Notes: generated from the letters alone by a model not told the origin. Shown: positions 51,983 to 62,947, counted from the stretch's first letter. The stretch: 64,000 nucleotides of DNA from Blastococcus saxobsidens (GCF_010682065.1 NZ_JAAGWG010000009.1:1-64000); one strand, 5' to 3'. Program-made: numbers and translations.

Positions 51983-52861
51983 ATGACCCAGGACAAGCTC
52001 ACGGTCGCCGTGGTGGGCGGCGGCACCATGGGGGCAGGGATCGCCGTCGTGGCCGCCCGCGCCGGGCACCGCACCATCCTCCGGGACCTCGACGACGCCG
52101 CCGTCCAGCGCGGCCTCGACACCGCCGAGGCGTTCCTGCGCCGCAGCGCCTCCCTGGGCAAGCTCACCGAGGACCAGCTCTCCGCCGCGCTGGGCAACCT
52201 GACCGGCACCACCGAGCTGCGCGACCTCGCGCCGGCCCAGGTCGTGATCGAGGCGGTGTTCGAGGACCTCGAGGTGAAGAGGACCCTCTTCGCCGAGCTC
52301 GACGACATCGTCTCCCGCGACGCGCTGCTGCACACCAACACCTCGACGCTCTCGGTCACCTCGATCGCCTCGGGCTCGCGCCACCCTGAACGGGTCGTCG
52401 GCACGCACTACTGCAACCCCGCGCAGCTGATGAAGCTCGTCGAGGTCGCCGAGGGCCGGCACACCGCGTCGGAGGCCACCAAGCGGTCGATGGAGTTCCT
52501 CGCCGGGGTGGGCAAGACGACGGTCCTCACCAAGGACCGGCCCGGCTTCATCCTCAACCGCTTCCTCATCCCGTGGGAGAACAACTGCATCCGGGCGCTG
52601 GAGGCGGGGCTCGGCACCGTCGAGTCGATCGACCGGGCGGTGCTGGGCGCGCTGCGGCACCCGATGGGCCCCTTCCAGCTGCTGGACGTCGTGGGCCTGG
52701 ACGTGCACAAGGCGGTGTCGATGCGGCTCTACGAGCAGCTGCGCGAGCCGCGCTTCGCACCGCCGCCGCTGGTCGACCGCATGATCGCCGCCGGCGACCT
52801 GGGGCGGAAGACCGGCCGCGGCTTCTACACCTACGACAGCACCCGGGCCTTCGGTGCCTGA
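51983..52861 (+). CDS. 3-hydroxyacyl-CoA dehydrogenase 1 (292 aa)
   Basis: NAD-binding VAVVGGGTMGAGIAVVAARAG, then VVIEAVFEDLEVKRTLFAEL and TNTSTLSVTSIA. The catalytic histidine sits in GTHYCNPAQLMKLVEVAEG. The C-terminal helical domain LNRFLIPWENNCIRALEAG, HPMGPFQLLDVVGLDVH and KTGRGFYTY completes the fold. The ATG at 51983 follows GAGGAAGAAGG at a slightly long distance. It oxidises a 3-hydroxyacyl-CoA to the ketoacyl-CoA. It is one of two paralogues in tandem. Confidence 0.92.
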   Translation: MTQDKLTVAVVGGGTMGAGIAVVAARAGHRTILRDLDDAAVQRGLDTAEAFLRRSASLGKLTEDQLSAALGNLTGTTELRDLAPAQVVIEAVFEDLEVKRTLFAELDDIVSRDALLHTNTSTLSVTSIASGSRHPERVVGTHYCNPAQLMKLVEVAEGRHTASEATKRSMEFLAGVGKTTVLTKDRPGFILNRFLIPWENNCIRALEAGLGTVESIDRAVLGALRHPMGPFQLLDVVGLDVHKAVSMRLYEQLREPRFAPPPLVDRMIAAGDLGRKTGRGFYTYDSTRAFGA

Positions 52862-52910
52862 GCCGGGCACGCCCGGCCCCACCACCGCCGACCACGAACG
52901 GAGCACGAGC

Positions 52911-53786
52911 ATGAGGACCTTCCCGAAGGTCGCCGTCCTGGGTTTCGGGACCATGGGGGGCGGCATCGCCCAGGTGGTCGCCGCCTCCGGCCGCGACGTC
53001 GTCGTCCTGGAGACCGAGCAGGCGCGGATCGACCGGGGCACTGCGGCGGTGCGCACCTTCCTCGACGGCGGCGTGAGCCGCGGCAAGACCACCGCCGAGG
53101 AGCGGGAGGCCGTCCTCGGCCGGATCCGCGGCACCACCGACGTCGCCGACCTCGCCGGCGTCGACCTGGTGATCGAGGCGGTCGTCGAGCAGCACGACGT
53201 CAAGGTGGAGCTGCTCGGCCGGGTCGCTGCGATCGTCGGGCCGGACGCCGTGCTGACGACGAACACCTCGGCGCTGTCGGTCACCGACCTGGCCGCGTCG
53301 CTCGCCGCCCCCGGCCGCATGGCCGGCCTGCACTTCTTCAACCCCGCGCCGGTCATGGCGCTGGTCGAGGTGGTGCGGGCGCTGCAGACCGACGCCGACG
53401 TCGTCGCCGACCTGGTGGCCTTCGTCGAGGACATCGGCAAGTCCCCGGTGGAGGTCAAGGACCGGCCCGGCTTCCTGGTCAACCGGCTGCTGATGCCCTA
53501 CCTCAACGACGTGGTGCAGGAGTACGACGACGGCCTGGCCAGCGCCGAGGACATCGACGTCGCCATCCAGCTGGGCCTGGGCTACAAGCTCGGCCCGCTG
53601 GCGCTGCTGGACCTGATCGGCATCGACGTGCACCGGCACGCCACCGAGTCCGCCTACGAGGCGACGCTCGACCCCCAGTTCGCCCCGCCGCCGTTGCTGC
53701 ACCAGATGGTCGCGGCCGGCTACCTCGGCACGAAGAGCGGCCGAGGCTTCCGCGCGGGCGCAGAAGAGCACGGAGAGGTTCGATGA
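52911..53786 (+). CDS. 3-hydroxyacyl-CoA dehydrogenase 2 (291 aa)
   Basis: The second tandem paralogue: VAVLGFGTMGGGIAQVVAASG, LVIEAVVEQHDVKVELL, TNTSALSVTDLA, the His motif GLHFFNPAPVMALVEVV, VEVKDRPGFLVNRLLMPYLND and KSGRGFRAG. It differs clearly from the first copy, so the pair is an old duplication with different substrates, for example ring and side-chain or successive beta-oxidation rounds. The ATG at 52911 lies after CGGAGC. The stop overlaps the next ATG. Confidence 0.92.
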   Translation: MRTFPKVAVLGFGTMGGGIAQVVAASGRDVVVLETEQARIDRGTAAVRTFLDGGVSRGKTTAEEREAVLGRIRGTTDVADLAGVDLVIEAVVEQHDVKVELLGRVAAIVGPDAVLTTNTSALSVTDLAASLAAPGRMAGLHFFNPAPVMALVEVVRALQTDADVVADLVAFVEDIGKSPVEVKDRPGFLVNRLLMPYLNDVVQEYDDGLASAEDIDVAIQLGLGYKLGPLALLDLIGIDVHRHATESAYEATLDPQFAPPPLLHQMVAAGYLGTKSGRGFRAGAEEHGEVR

Positions 53787-54562
53787 GCGACTACACCGAC
53801 ATCCGGAGCGAGACCTCGGGGCCGGTCCTGACCCTGACCATCGACCGGGAGGCCGCCGGCAACAAGCTGCGCGTGCAGACCCTGCTGGAGCTCAAGGACG
53901 CGCTCCAGCGGTTCCGCACCGACCCGGCGCTGCGGGCCGCGGTGCTCACCGGGGCCGGCGACAAGTTCTTCTGCATCGGTGGGGAGCACGACGAGACGAC
54001 GTCGCTGGACTACTCCCAGGTGCTGCCGATCATCGACGTCTACGAGGCGATCGACACCATCGCCAAGCCGGTGATCGCGGCCGTGAACGGCTTCGCGGTG
54101 GGCGGCGGCAACGTGCTGCACAACGTCTGCGACCTGACCATCGCCGCGGAGAACGCCGTCTTCCGGCAGGTCGGGCCCATGGTCGGCAGCTTCGACGCCG
54201 GCTACGGCACCTGGTACCTGGAGGACTCCATCGGCCGGAAGCGGGCCAAGGAGATGTGGTACCTCAACCGCAAGTACACCGCGGAGCAGGCGCTGGCCAT
54301 GGGACTGGTCAACGAGGTCGTCCCCGCCGGCCAGGCGGTGACGCGGGCCCAGGAGGTCGCCGCGGAGATCGCCACCCGCAGCCCGATGGCCATCGGCGCG
54401 CTCAAGGGCGCCTTCTCCGCCCGGCACACCGGGGTGCTCGGTCAGGCCCGCATGGCCCACGACCAGCAGCTCACCCTCTACCTGGCCACCAAGGAGGCGC
54501 ACGAGACGGGGAACGCCTTCGGCGCCAAGCGGGCGCCGGACCCGGAAACGTTCTGGTCGTGA
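53783..54562 (+). CDS. MenB/BadI-type crotonase, probable ring-opening 2-ketoacyl-CoA hydrolase (259 aa)
   Basis: The motif run QVGPMVGSFDAGYGTWYL followed by GRKRAKEMWYLNRKYTAEQALAMGLVNEVV is specific to the MenB/BadI branch of crotonases. The aspartate in GSFDAG is kept. MenB makes the naphthoyl-CoA ring of menaquinone; BadI hydrolyses 2-ketocyclohexane-carboxyl-CoA to pimeloyl-CoA. No menaquinone gene is near, and the operon supplies BadK/BadH/dehydrogenase-type partners, so ring opening of an alicyclic 2-ketoacyl-CoA is the better reading. FCIGGEHDE replaces the usual CxGGD. Confidence 0.85.
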   Translation: MSDYTDIRSETSGPVLTLTIDREAAGNKLRVQTLLELKDALQRFRTDPALRAAVLTGAGDKFFCIGGEHDETTSLDYSQVLPIIDVYEAIDTIAKPVIAAVNGFAVGGGNVLHNVCDLTIAAENAVFRQVGPMVGSFDAGYGTWYLEDSIGRKRAKEMWYLNRKYTAEQALAMGLVNEVVPAGQAVTRAQEVAAEIATRSPMAIGALKGAFSARHTGVLGQARMAHDQQLTLYLATKEAHETGNAFGAKRAPDPETFWS

Positions 54563-55589
54563 GGCGGCCCTGGGCCGGCCCCCGGCTCGACGACGACCAG
54601 CAGGCGGTCCTCGACCTGGTCGACGACCTCGCCGCGGACCGGCTCGCCCGGCGAGGCGACGACCGGCCCGACGACGTGGACGCCGCGCGGCGGGTCCTCG
54701 CCGAGCAGGGGTTGTGGACGCTGGGCGTCGCCGAGTCCGACGGCGGCGGAGGAGCGCCGGCGCCCACCATGCTGGTCGCCCTCGCCCGGCTCGGCGGCAC
54801 GTGGCCGGCCCTGGCGTGGGCGTCGGTCCAGGCGCACGCCGCGGCACCGGCCCTGGCGGCCGCCGGCCGGATGCCCGCGCTGCTCGACGGCCTGCACGAC
54901 GGCGCCCCGGTGGCGGTCGCGGCGGCCGACCCGGGCTCGCTGATGCTGACCGGCGGGCGGCTGACCGGCACCCTGGACCGGATCGACCCGGCCGGCCGGG
55001 AACCCCGGCTGGTGGTGCTGCTCGACGCCGACACCGCCGTCCTCGTCCCGCCGGAGGGCATCTCCTTCGGGCCCCCGGTCGCCCGCACCGGGTTCGACGG
55101 CGCGCTGACCGTCGGCGTCCGGCTGGACGCTGCGGTGCCCGAGGGCGACGTGCTGCGCGGCCCGCAGGTGCGGCGGGCCCGCACCCTCCTGGACGCCGGG
55201 GCGGCGGCGATCGCCGCCGGGATCGCCGAGTCCGCCGCGGCGACGGCGCTGGACTACAGCGCCGGCCGCGTGCAGTTCGGCGCCGCGCTCACCGAGCTCC
55301 CGACCGTCCGAGCGTCACTGGCGGCGCAGGCCGCGACCGCACGGGCGCTGCTGGTCACCGCCGTCACCGCCGACCTGGACCGGCCCGACGCGGTGGCCGC
55401 GGCCCTGCTGCCGGCCTGCGACGCGGCCCTCGACGTCGCGGCCGCCGCGGTGCAGTCGCACGGCGGCTACGGCTACATGACGGAGTACCCGGTCGAGGGC
55501 CTGCTGCGCGACGCGGTGTCGCTGCGGGCCGCCGCGGGCGCCGTGGAAGCCGCCCGGACGGCGGCGCGCACGCTGGTGGGGGCGGACGG

Positions 55590-55593
<4 letters not shown>
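54559..55593 (+). CDS. short acyl-CoA dehydrogenase-like protein lacking the catalytic base motif (344 aa)
   Basis: An acyl-CoA dehydrogenase fold of reduced length. The N-terminal helical part (LAEQGLWTLGVAESDGGGG), a shortened middle domain and a C-terminal part with LDYSAGRVQFGAALTELPTVR and QSHGGYGYMTEYPVEGLLRDAV are visible. The YEGTxxIQ segment after that is absent. Actinobacterial steroid pathways use hetero-oligomeric dehydrogenases in which one subunit is catalytically incomplete, so this chain may pair with another dehydrogenase of the operon. GTG overlaps the upstream stop, and its stop overlaps the next ATG. Confidence 0.82.
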
Positions 55594-56752
<1,159 letters not shown>

Positions 56753-56756
<4 letters not shown>

Positions 56757-57748
56757 GAGCAGCACTGGTCCAGGAGTTCGGCCCGCCGGGGACGCTCGTC
56801 GCCGGCGAGCTGCCCGATCCGGTGGCCGGCCCCGGCGAGGTGCTCGTCGGGGTCGCGGCGGCTGGGGTCAACTTCCCCGACATCCTCGTCGTGGCCGGGC
56901 AGTACCAGATCCTCCCGGAGCGCCCGTTCAGCCCCGGCAAGGAGATCGCCGGCACCGTCCGCGCGGTCGGGCCGGGCGTGGACGGCTTCGCCGTCGGCGA
57001 CCGGGTGCTCGCCCAGATCGAGCACGGCGGCTACGCCGAGCTGGTCGCGGTGCCCGCGCCGCAGGTCGTCGCGCTGCCCGACGAGGTCCCCTTCGTCGAC
57101 GCCGCCGCCTTCGGGCTGGGGGCGATCACCGCGCACTTCGCCCTCGTCCGCCGGGCCGGTCTGCGGCCGGGGGAGACCGTCCTGGTCACCGGCGCCGGCG
57201 GCGGGGTCGGCTCGGCGGGGGTGCAGATCGCCAAGGCGCTGGGCGCGAGCGTCGTCGCCGTCGCCCAGGACGAGGAGCGGGCCGCGCTCGCCCGCTCGCA
57301 GGGCGCCGACTCCGTGGTGCTGGCCGGCCCGTCGATGCGCGACGAGGTCATGGCGCTGACCGACGGACACGGGGCCGACGTGGTCCTCGAGCTCGTCGGG
57401 GGCGAGGTGTTCGCCCAGTCGCTGCGCTGCACCGCCTGGGAGGGGCGGCTGGTCGTGATCGGGTTCGCCTCCGGGGACCTGCCGACCATCAAGGCCGGTC
57501 ACGTCCTGGTCAAGAACCTCGCCGTGCTGGGCCTGCAGGTCTCGGACTACCGCGACCGCGAACCGGAGTCCGTCCGGGCCGCGACCGAGCACCTGCTGGA
57601 GCTCTACGTCGCGGGGCGGCTCACCGTCCCGGTCGCGCGCACCTACCCGCTCGAGCAGGCCGGCGCCGCCCTCGAGGCCGTCCGGTCCGGGAGCGTCGCC
57701 GGGAAGGTCGTCCTCACCGTCGACCCGGTCGCCGCCGCACCCAGCTGA
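56753..57748 (+). CDS. NADPH:quinone oxidoreductase/zinc-free MDR alcohol dehydrogenase (331 aa)
   Basis: Medium-chain dehydrogenase/reductase of the quinone oxidoreductase branch: GVNFPDILVVAGQYQ, PGKEIAGTVRAVG, VLVTGAGGGVGSAGVQIAKALGA and IGFASGDLPTIKAGHVLVKN. Zinc-binding cysteines are absent. It would reduce a double bond or carbonyl of the pathway intermediate, or recycle NADPH with a quinone. GTG start overlaps the upstream stop. Substrate is unknown. Confidence 0.9.
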
Positions 57749-57795
57749 GCCCCCCACCTCCAGCCCCACCGACCCCCCCACGAGGAGCGATCGCG

Positions 57796-59490
57796 GTGAC
57801 CGACCAGCGAACCAGCACGCCGTCCCCGACCCCGACCGGAGCGCACCCGGGCATCCGGCCCGACAGCCGGCTGACCGCCGAGCTCGCCCGCGAGTACGAG
57901 AGCAGCGGGGCCTGGACCGCCGAACCGCTGCGCCGGCTGCTCACCACCGCGGCCGCCGAGCACCCGGACCGGGTGGCGGCGGTCGACCGGACCAGCGGGC
58001 AGCCGGGCGCGCGGCGGACGACCTACGCCGAACTCGACGAGCGGGCGCACCGGTACGCCTGCGGGCTGCACGCCCTGGGCGTCCGGCCCGGCGACTTCGT
58101 CGCGGTGATGCTGCCCAACTCCACGGACTTCGCCGCCCTGATCTTCGCGATCAACGAGCTGGGTGCGGTCTACAGCGGCATCCCGGTGGCCTACGGCGAG
58201 CGGGAGGTCGAGGTCATCCTGCGCCGGACCGGCGCCGCCGTCGTGGTGGTGGCGGAGCGGTTCGGCAGCAACAGCCCGCGAGCGCTGGTGCAGGGCCTGC
58301 GGGGCGGGCTACCGGCGATCCAGCACGTGCTGGTGGCCGGCGAGGTCCCGGACGGCCCGGACGGCGACGGCGTCGCGCCCCTGTCCTCGCTGCTCGACGC
58401 CCCCGACGTGCAGCTGCCCGAACCCGACCCGCGGGCGCTGTGCCACGTCGGCTTCACCTCGGGCACGACCGGGGAGCCGAAGGGGGTCATGAACACCCAT
58501 CAGACCCTGTTCGCGGTGCTGCGGAACTGGGTGGCGCACATGGGCCGGGAGACGCTCGGCGACCCCCTGGTCAACCTGATCGCCTCACCGGTCGGGCACC
58601 ACACCGGGTTCCTGTGGGGCGTGCTGCTGACCACCCACCTGCGCGGGACGGGCGTGTACCTGGACCGGTGGGTGCCCGAGCAGGCCGTGACCGTGGTGCG
58701 GGAGGAGGGCGTCACGACGATGTTCTCCGCACCCACGTTCCTGCAGGACCTGGTGCTCACCGGGCTGGCGCAGGACGAGGAGTGCTCGCTGCGCACCGTG
58801 GTGCTGGCCGGCGCCCCGGTGCCGCGGACCCTGCCGACGGTGGCCGGCGAGATGTTCGGCGCCTACGTCTGCCCGGCCTGGGGCATGACCGAGCTGGGCA
58901 TCGGGATCTCCTGCTCGCCGGCGCTGCCCGCCGCGGCGCAGGCGACCGACGGCGTCCCGGTGCCGGGCACCGATGTCAGCGTCGTCGACACCGACGGGGC
59001 CGACGCCGAGCCGGGGGTCATCGGCGCGCTGCGGATCCGCGGGGCCGGGCTCTTCCTGGGCTACCTCGACCTGCCAGAGGCGACAGCCCGGGAGATCGAC
59101 GCCGACGGCTGGTTCACCACCGGCGACACCGCCCGCCGCACCGAGGAGGGTTACCTCCTGCTCGAGGGGCGCACCAAGGACATCGTGATCCGCGGTGGGG
59201 AGAACATCCCGGTCACCGTGGTGGAGAGCCTGCTGTTCCAGCACCCGCAGGTGGTCGAGGCCTCGGTCATCGGGGTCCCCGACGTCCGGCTGGGGGAGCG
59301 GGCCTGCGCGATCGTGGTGCCGCAGGGCGACGCCGAGCCCACGCTGGCCGAGGTGTGCGAGTTCCTCCTGGCCCAGGGGCTGAGCAAGCACTTCCTGCCC
59401 GAACGGCTGGAACTGGTCGACGCGCTCCCCAAGACGCCCAGCGGCAAGATCCGCAAGGTGGAGCTGCGCACCCGGTACGCGGGCTCGTGA
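57796..59490 (+). CDS. acyl-CoA synthetase/AMP-dependent ligase (564 aa)
   Basis: An ANL-superfamily ligase that activates a carboxylic acid with ATP and CoA. Core motifs: VGFTSGTTGEPKGVMNTHQT (A3), ACPAWGMTELGIG, the A8-A10 region DGWFTTGDTARRTEEGYLLLEGRTKDIVIRGGENI and the C-terminal lysine in PKTPSGKIRKVELR. The GTG at 57796 is preceded by GAGGAG. It resembles cyclohexanecarboxylate-, 4-chlorobenzoate- and fatty-acid CoA ligases; the acid is not determined. A second ligase begins at 63897. Confidence 0.92.
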   Translation: MTDQRTSTPSPTPTGAHPGIRPDSRLTAELAREYESSGAWTAEPLRRLLTTAAAEHPDRVAAVDRTSGQPGARRTTYAELDERAHRYACGLHALGVRPGDFVAVMLPNSTDFAALIFAINELGAVYSGIPVAYGEREVEVILRRTGAAVVVVAERFGSNSPRALVQGLRGGLPAIQHVLVAGEVPDGPDGDGVAPLSSLLDAPDVQLPEPDPRALCHVGFTSGTTGEPKGVMNTHQTLFAVLRNWVAHMGRETLGDPLVNLIASPVGHHTGFLWGVLLTTHLRGTGVYLDRWVPEQAVTVVREEGVTTMFSAPTFLQDLVLTGLAQDEECSLRTVVLAGAPVPRTLPTVAGEMFGAYVCPAWGMTELGIGISCSPALPAAAQATDGVPVPGTDVSVVDTDGADAEPGVIGALRIRGAGLFLGYLDLPEATAREIDADGWFTTGDTARRTEEGYLLLEGRTKDIVIRGGENIPVTVVESLLFQHPQVVEASVIGVPDVRLGERACAIVVPQGDAEPTLAEVCEFLLAQGLSKHFLPERLELVDALPKTPSGKIRKVELRTRYAGS

Positions 59491-60425
59491 GCACGCTCTT
59501 CGTGGGGCTGGGCCGCATGGGCGCACCCATGGCCCGCCGGCACGCCGCCCACTTCGACACGGTGCTGTCCGACGCCGATCCCGCCGTCGCCACCGCGCTG
59601 GCCGAGGAGCTGGGCTGCCGCGCCCTGGCGACGCCTGCCGAGCTGCCCGACGACGTCGACGCCGTCGTCCTCATGCTGCCCGACAGCCGGGTGGTCGAGA
59701 CGGTGCTCCTGACCGACGGGCTGCTCGGCCGGCTGCCGGCCGGGTCGCTGGTCGTCGACATGGGCTCCTCCGAGCCCGCCAGCACCCGGCGGCTGGCCGC
59801 CGACGCACGGGCCCGCGGCGTGGGGTACGTGGACGCGCCGGTCTCCGGCGGCGTCGCGCGCGCCGTCACCGGAGAGCTGTCGATCATGGTCGGCGGGGAC
59901 CCGGAGGACGTCGAGCGCGCCCGGCCGCACCTGGAGCCGCTGGGCGGTTCCGTGCTCGTGGTGGGCGGGGCCGGCACCGGCCATGCCGCCAAGGCGCTGA
60001 ACAACCTGCTGTCGGCGAGCAACCTGGCCGCGGCCGCCGAGGTGCTCACCGTCGCTGCGGGCTCCGGGATCGCCCCGGAGGTGATGGTCGAGGTGCTCAA
60101 CGCGTCGACCGGCCGGTCCCAGGCCACCGAGGTGAAGTACCCGAAGCACGTCCTGACCGGCAGCTACGACTCCGGCTTCGCCATGGACCTGATGATCAAG
60201 GACCTCGGCATCGCCCGGTCGCTGGGCACCGCCCAGGGGGCGAGCACGCCGGTCACCGACGCGGCCTTCGCCGCAGCGGTCGCCGCCCGCGAGGCGCTGG
60301 GCGGCCCTGGGCTGGACCACACCGAGGTCGCCCGCCACTACGAGTCGGTCAACCGGGTCTCGCTGCGCAGCGGGACCGGGGACCGGCAGGCACCACCCGC
60401 AACCGACGACGAGGAGACCCCGTGA
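59487..60425 (+). CDS. 3-hydroxyisobutyrate dehydrogenase-like NAD(P) oxidoreductase (312 aa)
   Basis: A beta-hydroxyacid dehydrogenase: FVGLGRMGAPMARRHAAH (nucleotide site), VDAPVSGGVARAVTGELSIMVGG, AKALNNLLSASNLAAAAEVL and the conserved lysine in KDLGIARSLG. The family oxidises 3-hydroxyisobutyrate, glycolate-type or other 2/3-hydroxy acids. Here it probably acts on a branched-chain fragment released by the pathway. GTGA overlap upstream; the stop overlaps the CMD gene. Confidence 0.9.
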   Translation: MSTLFVGLGRMGAPMARRHAAHFDTVLSDADPAVATALAEELGCRALATPAELPDDVDAVVLMLPDSRVVETVLLTDGLLGRLPAGSLVVDMGSSEPASTRRLAADARARGVGYVDAPVSGGVARAVTGELSIMVGGDPEDVERARPHLEPLGGSVLVVGGAGTGHAAKALNNLLSASNLAAAAEVLTVAAGSGIAPEVMVEVLNASTGRSQATEVKYPKHVLTGSYDSGFAMDLMIKDLGIARSLGTAQGASTPVTDAAFAAAVAAREALGGPGLDHTEVARHYESVNRVSLRSGTGDRQAPPATDDEETP

Positions 60426-60832
60426 CCGACGACCCGCAGGCCTACATCGACGACATGGCCCGATCCCGGGGCTACGTCCTCGACTACCACAAGGTCATGG
60501 CCAAGCACGACTTCCCGGTGCTCCAGGCGGCCAACGGGCTGGTGAGCGCGGCGTACCTGGACCAGCGCCGGCTCGACCGGAGGACCAAGGAGCTCATCTT
60601 CATCGTCAGCCTGACGGTGATCCGGGCGTCCAAGGGGCACATCCAGAGCCACATCCGGGTGGCGCTGGACCTCGGGGTCAGCCCGGAGGAGATCCTCGAG
60701 GCCATCGAGATCGCCCTCCCGGAGGCCGGGATCGTGGCGTTCCAGGCCGGCTTCGACGCCTGGCGCGAGGTCGTGGGCGCCGACGGGCTCGAGCCCACGG
60801 TCGCGGTGCACGAGGGCGGCAGCGGGGCCTGA
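60422..60832 (+). CDS. carboxymuconolactone decarboxylase-fold protein without AhpD cysteines (136 aa)
   Basis: An all-helical CMD/AhpD-type protein: DRRTKELIFIVSLTVIRASKGHIQSHIRVALDLGVSPEEI is the family helix pair. The CxxC pair used for peroxidase chemistry in AhpD is absent; KGH stands where the first cysteine would be. This is closer to the gamma-carboxymuconolactone decarboxylase branch, which acts without redox cysteines. It may decarboxylate or isomerise a lactone or keto-acid intermediate. Tightly coupled on both sides. Confidence 0.85.
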   Translation: MTDDPQAYIDDMARSRGYVLDYHKVMAKHDFPVLQAANGLVSAAYLDQRRLDRRTKELIFIVSLTVIRASKGHIQSHIRVALDLGVSPEEILEAIEIALPEAGIVAFQAGFDAWREVVGADGLEPTVAVHEGGSGA

Positions 60833-61677
60833 TGACCGGGGCCGGGGAGGGCGGAGGCGCACCGGCGGGGCCGGTCGACGTCTACGAGGTGGTCGTCGTC
60901 CGGCACGGCACCCGCCGGGCGCGGCGCAGCGAGGTGTTCCTCAACTACGCCCAGTACGGCGAGCCGGACGCCGACTTCACCGTCGACTACTACCTGTGGG
61001 TGCTGCGCAGCCCGACCACGACCGTGCTCGTGGACACCGGGTTCGCCCGCGGCCCGGCGGAGGCGCGGGGCCGCACCGTCCTCGTCGACCCCGCCGACGC
61101 CTACCGGCGGCTGGGGGTGGACACCGCCGCGCCGCACACGCTGGTGGTCACCCACGCGCACTACGACCACATCGGCAACGTCGGGCTGTTCCCGTCGGCG
61201 ACCGTGGTGGTCAGCGGCGCCGAGGTCGACTTCTGGACCTCGCCGATGGCGGCCAAGCCGCTGATCGGGCACTTCACCGAGGCCGACGAGGTGGCCGCGC
61301 TGACGCGGGCGGACGCCGAGGGGCGGCTGCGCCGGTTCACCGGCTCGGTGGAGGTCGCCCCGGGCGTCGTCGTCACCGAGGTCGGCGGACACACCCCGGG
61401 GCAGGCCATGGTCACCGTGCGCACCGGCGCCGGCGTCGTGCTGCTCGCCTCCGACGCCGTGCACTTCACCGAGGAGCTGGAGCGCGACATGCCCTTCATC
61501 GCCGTCACCGACCTGCCCGCTCTCTACCGGGGGCTGCAGACCGTCCGCGACCTGCTCGCCTCCGGCGCGGTCGACTCCGTGCTCACCGGCCACGACGCCG
61601 GCGTGCTGGACCGGCTCGAACCGGTGTCCCCGGAGCTGGCCGGGGTGGCCGGGGTGCTGGGACGGCTGCCGTCGTGA
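60832..61677 (+). CDS. metallo-beta-lactamase-fold hydrolase, lactonase-like (281 aa)
   Basis: The zinc site HxHxDH is present in VVTHAHYDHIGNVGLF (about residue 105), followed by the distal histidines in GGHTPGQAM and LTGHDAG. The arrangement resembles N-acyl-homoserine lactonases, but in this operon a lactone or thioester of the pathway is a more likely substrate. The start ATG overlaps the previous stop by one base (TGATG). Cytoplasmic, no signal peptide. Confidence 0.87.
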   Translation: MTGAGEGGGAPAGPVDVYEVVVVRHGTRRARRSEVFLNYAQYGEPDADFTVDYYLWVLRSPTTTVLVDTGFARGPAEARGRTVLVDPADAYRRLGVDTAAPHTLVVTHAHYDHIGNVGLFPSATVVVSGAEVDFWTSPMAAKPLIGHFTEADEVAALTRADAEGRLRRFTGSVEVAPGVVVTEVGGHTPGQAMVTVRTGAGVVLLASDAVHFTEELERDMPFIAVTDLPALYRGLQTVRDLLASGAVDSVLTGHDAGVLDRLEPVSPELAGVAGVLGRLPS

Positions 61678-62063
61678 TCCCCGAACGGCTGGCCGGCTGG
61701 GCCCGTGCGGTGGCCCACGACCCGGAGAACGCCCACATCGGCCGGTTCACCGCCTTCACCGCCCGCCTGGTCGACGACCGCGGGGGAGACGTCCTGGTCA
61801 GCTACGACCACGGCGCGGTGACGGTCGAGGACGGTGTGCCCGGCGCCGACCTGGAGCTGCGCGGTCCGGTCAGCGCCTGGCGGGAGCTGGTCGACCCCGA
61901 CGCCGCTCCCCGCCGGCACGACCTGCTGGCCCTGACCAAGGCCCCCGACGGCATCGAGGTGGTGTCCGGCCGGGAGCAGCTGATCCGGCACCTGCGGGTC
62001 ATCACCCGGCTGGTGCAGCTCGCGCGAGCGGCCGGCGACGACGGCGCGGAGGTGGACCGGTGA
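61674..62063 (+). CDS. small SCP2-like protein (129 aa)
   Basis: A small alpha/beta protein: ENAHIGRFTAFTARLVDDRGG, then DVLVSYDHGAVTVEDGVPGADLELRGPVSAWRELVD and a C-terminal helix KAPDGIEVVSGREQLIRHLRVITRLVQLA. The strand-helix order resembles the SCP2 sterol/lipid-binding fold, but the match is weak and no catalytic motif is seen. It may bind a hydrophobic CoA intermediate. GTG start and stop both overlap neighbours. Confidence 0.68.
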   Translation: MIPERLAGWARAVAHDPENAHIGRFTAFTARLVDDRGGDVLVSYDHGAVTVEDGVPGADLELRGPVSAWRELVDPDAAPRRHDLLALTKAPDGIEVVSGREQLIRHLRVITRLVQLARAAGDDGAEVDR

Positions 62064-62947
62064 TCGAGGACCCGGTGATCGAGGACATCGTCGGCCGGTA
62101 CGTCCACCTCCGGTCCTCCGGCACCGACTACCGCGTGTACTTCGAGGAGGCCGGCAGCGGACCGGTGCTCCTGGCCCTGCACACCGCGGGCTCGGACAGC
62201 CGGCAGTTCCGGCACCTGCTCACCGATGCCGAGGTCACCGGCCGGCACCGCGTGGTCGCCTTCGACCTGCCGTGGCACGGCCGATCGCTGCCGCCGGAGG
62301 GCTGGTGGACCGAGGAGTACCTGCTCACCACCGACCGCTACGTCGCGATCGTGGAGGACTTCTGCGCGGCCCTCGGCCTGGACCGCCCGGTCGTCCTCGG
62401 CTGCTCCATGGCCGGCTCGCTCGTTCTCGAGCTCGCCCGGCGCGACCCGGAGCGGTGGGGCGGGGTCATCGGCCTGTCCGGGGCGCTGCACGTCGAGGGC
62501 CGGTTCCAGGACTGGTCGCTGCACCCGGACATCAACGCCCAGCAGTCCGTCGCGTCCTGGACGTCGAGCCTGATGTCGCCGTCCAGCCCGGAGGTCTCCC
62601 GCCGCGAGGTGTGGTGGACCTACAGCCAGGGCGGACCGGGGATCTACCGGGGCGACACGTACTTCTACTCCGAGGACCTGGACCTCCGCGGCCGGGCAGG
62701 GGACATCGACACCGCGCGGTGCCCGGTGTACCTGCTCACCGGCGAGTACGACCACGCCTGCACGCCCGACGACACCGCCGAGGCCCTGGCGGCCGTCCCC
62801 GGCGCCCGCGGCGGCACCATGCCGGGCATCGGGCACTTCCCCATGGCGGAGAACTACCCGCTGTTCCGCACCCACCTGCTGCCCGTGCTGGCCGAGCTGG
62901 CCTCGGCCCGCGACGGCCGGGCCGACCTCCCGGAGGACCGCCGATGA
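62060..62947 (+). CDS. alpha/beta hydrolase (295 aa)
   Basis: Canonical fold: oxyanion segment LLALHTAGSDSRQFRHLL, nucleophile elbow VLGCSMAGSLVLELARRD (Ser about residue 116), acid residue in LLTGEYDHACTPDD and histidine in GIGHFPMAENYP. CSMAG rather than GxSxG-rich SMGG suggests a lactone or ester hydrolase. The start GTG lies within GTGA. Between two lactonase-like proteins, it probably opens a cyclic ester or thioester made by the pathway. Confidence 0.88.
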   Translation: MIEDPVIEDIVGRYVHLRSSGTDYRVYFEEAGSGPVLLALHTAGSDSRQFRHLLTDAEVTGRHRVVAFDLPWHGRSLPPEGWWTEEYLLTTDRYVAIVEDFCAALGLDRPVVLGCSMAGSLVLELARRDPERWGGVIGLSGALHVEGRFQDWSLHPDINAQQSVASWTSSLMSPSSPEVSRREVWWTYSQGGPGIYRGDTYFYSEDLDLRGRAGDIDTARCPVYLLTGEYDHACTPDDTAEALAAVPGARGGTMPGIGHFPMAENYPLFRTHLLPVLAELASARDGRADLPEDRR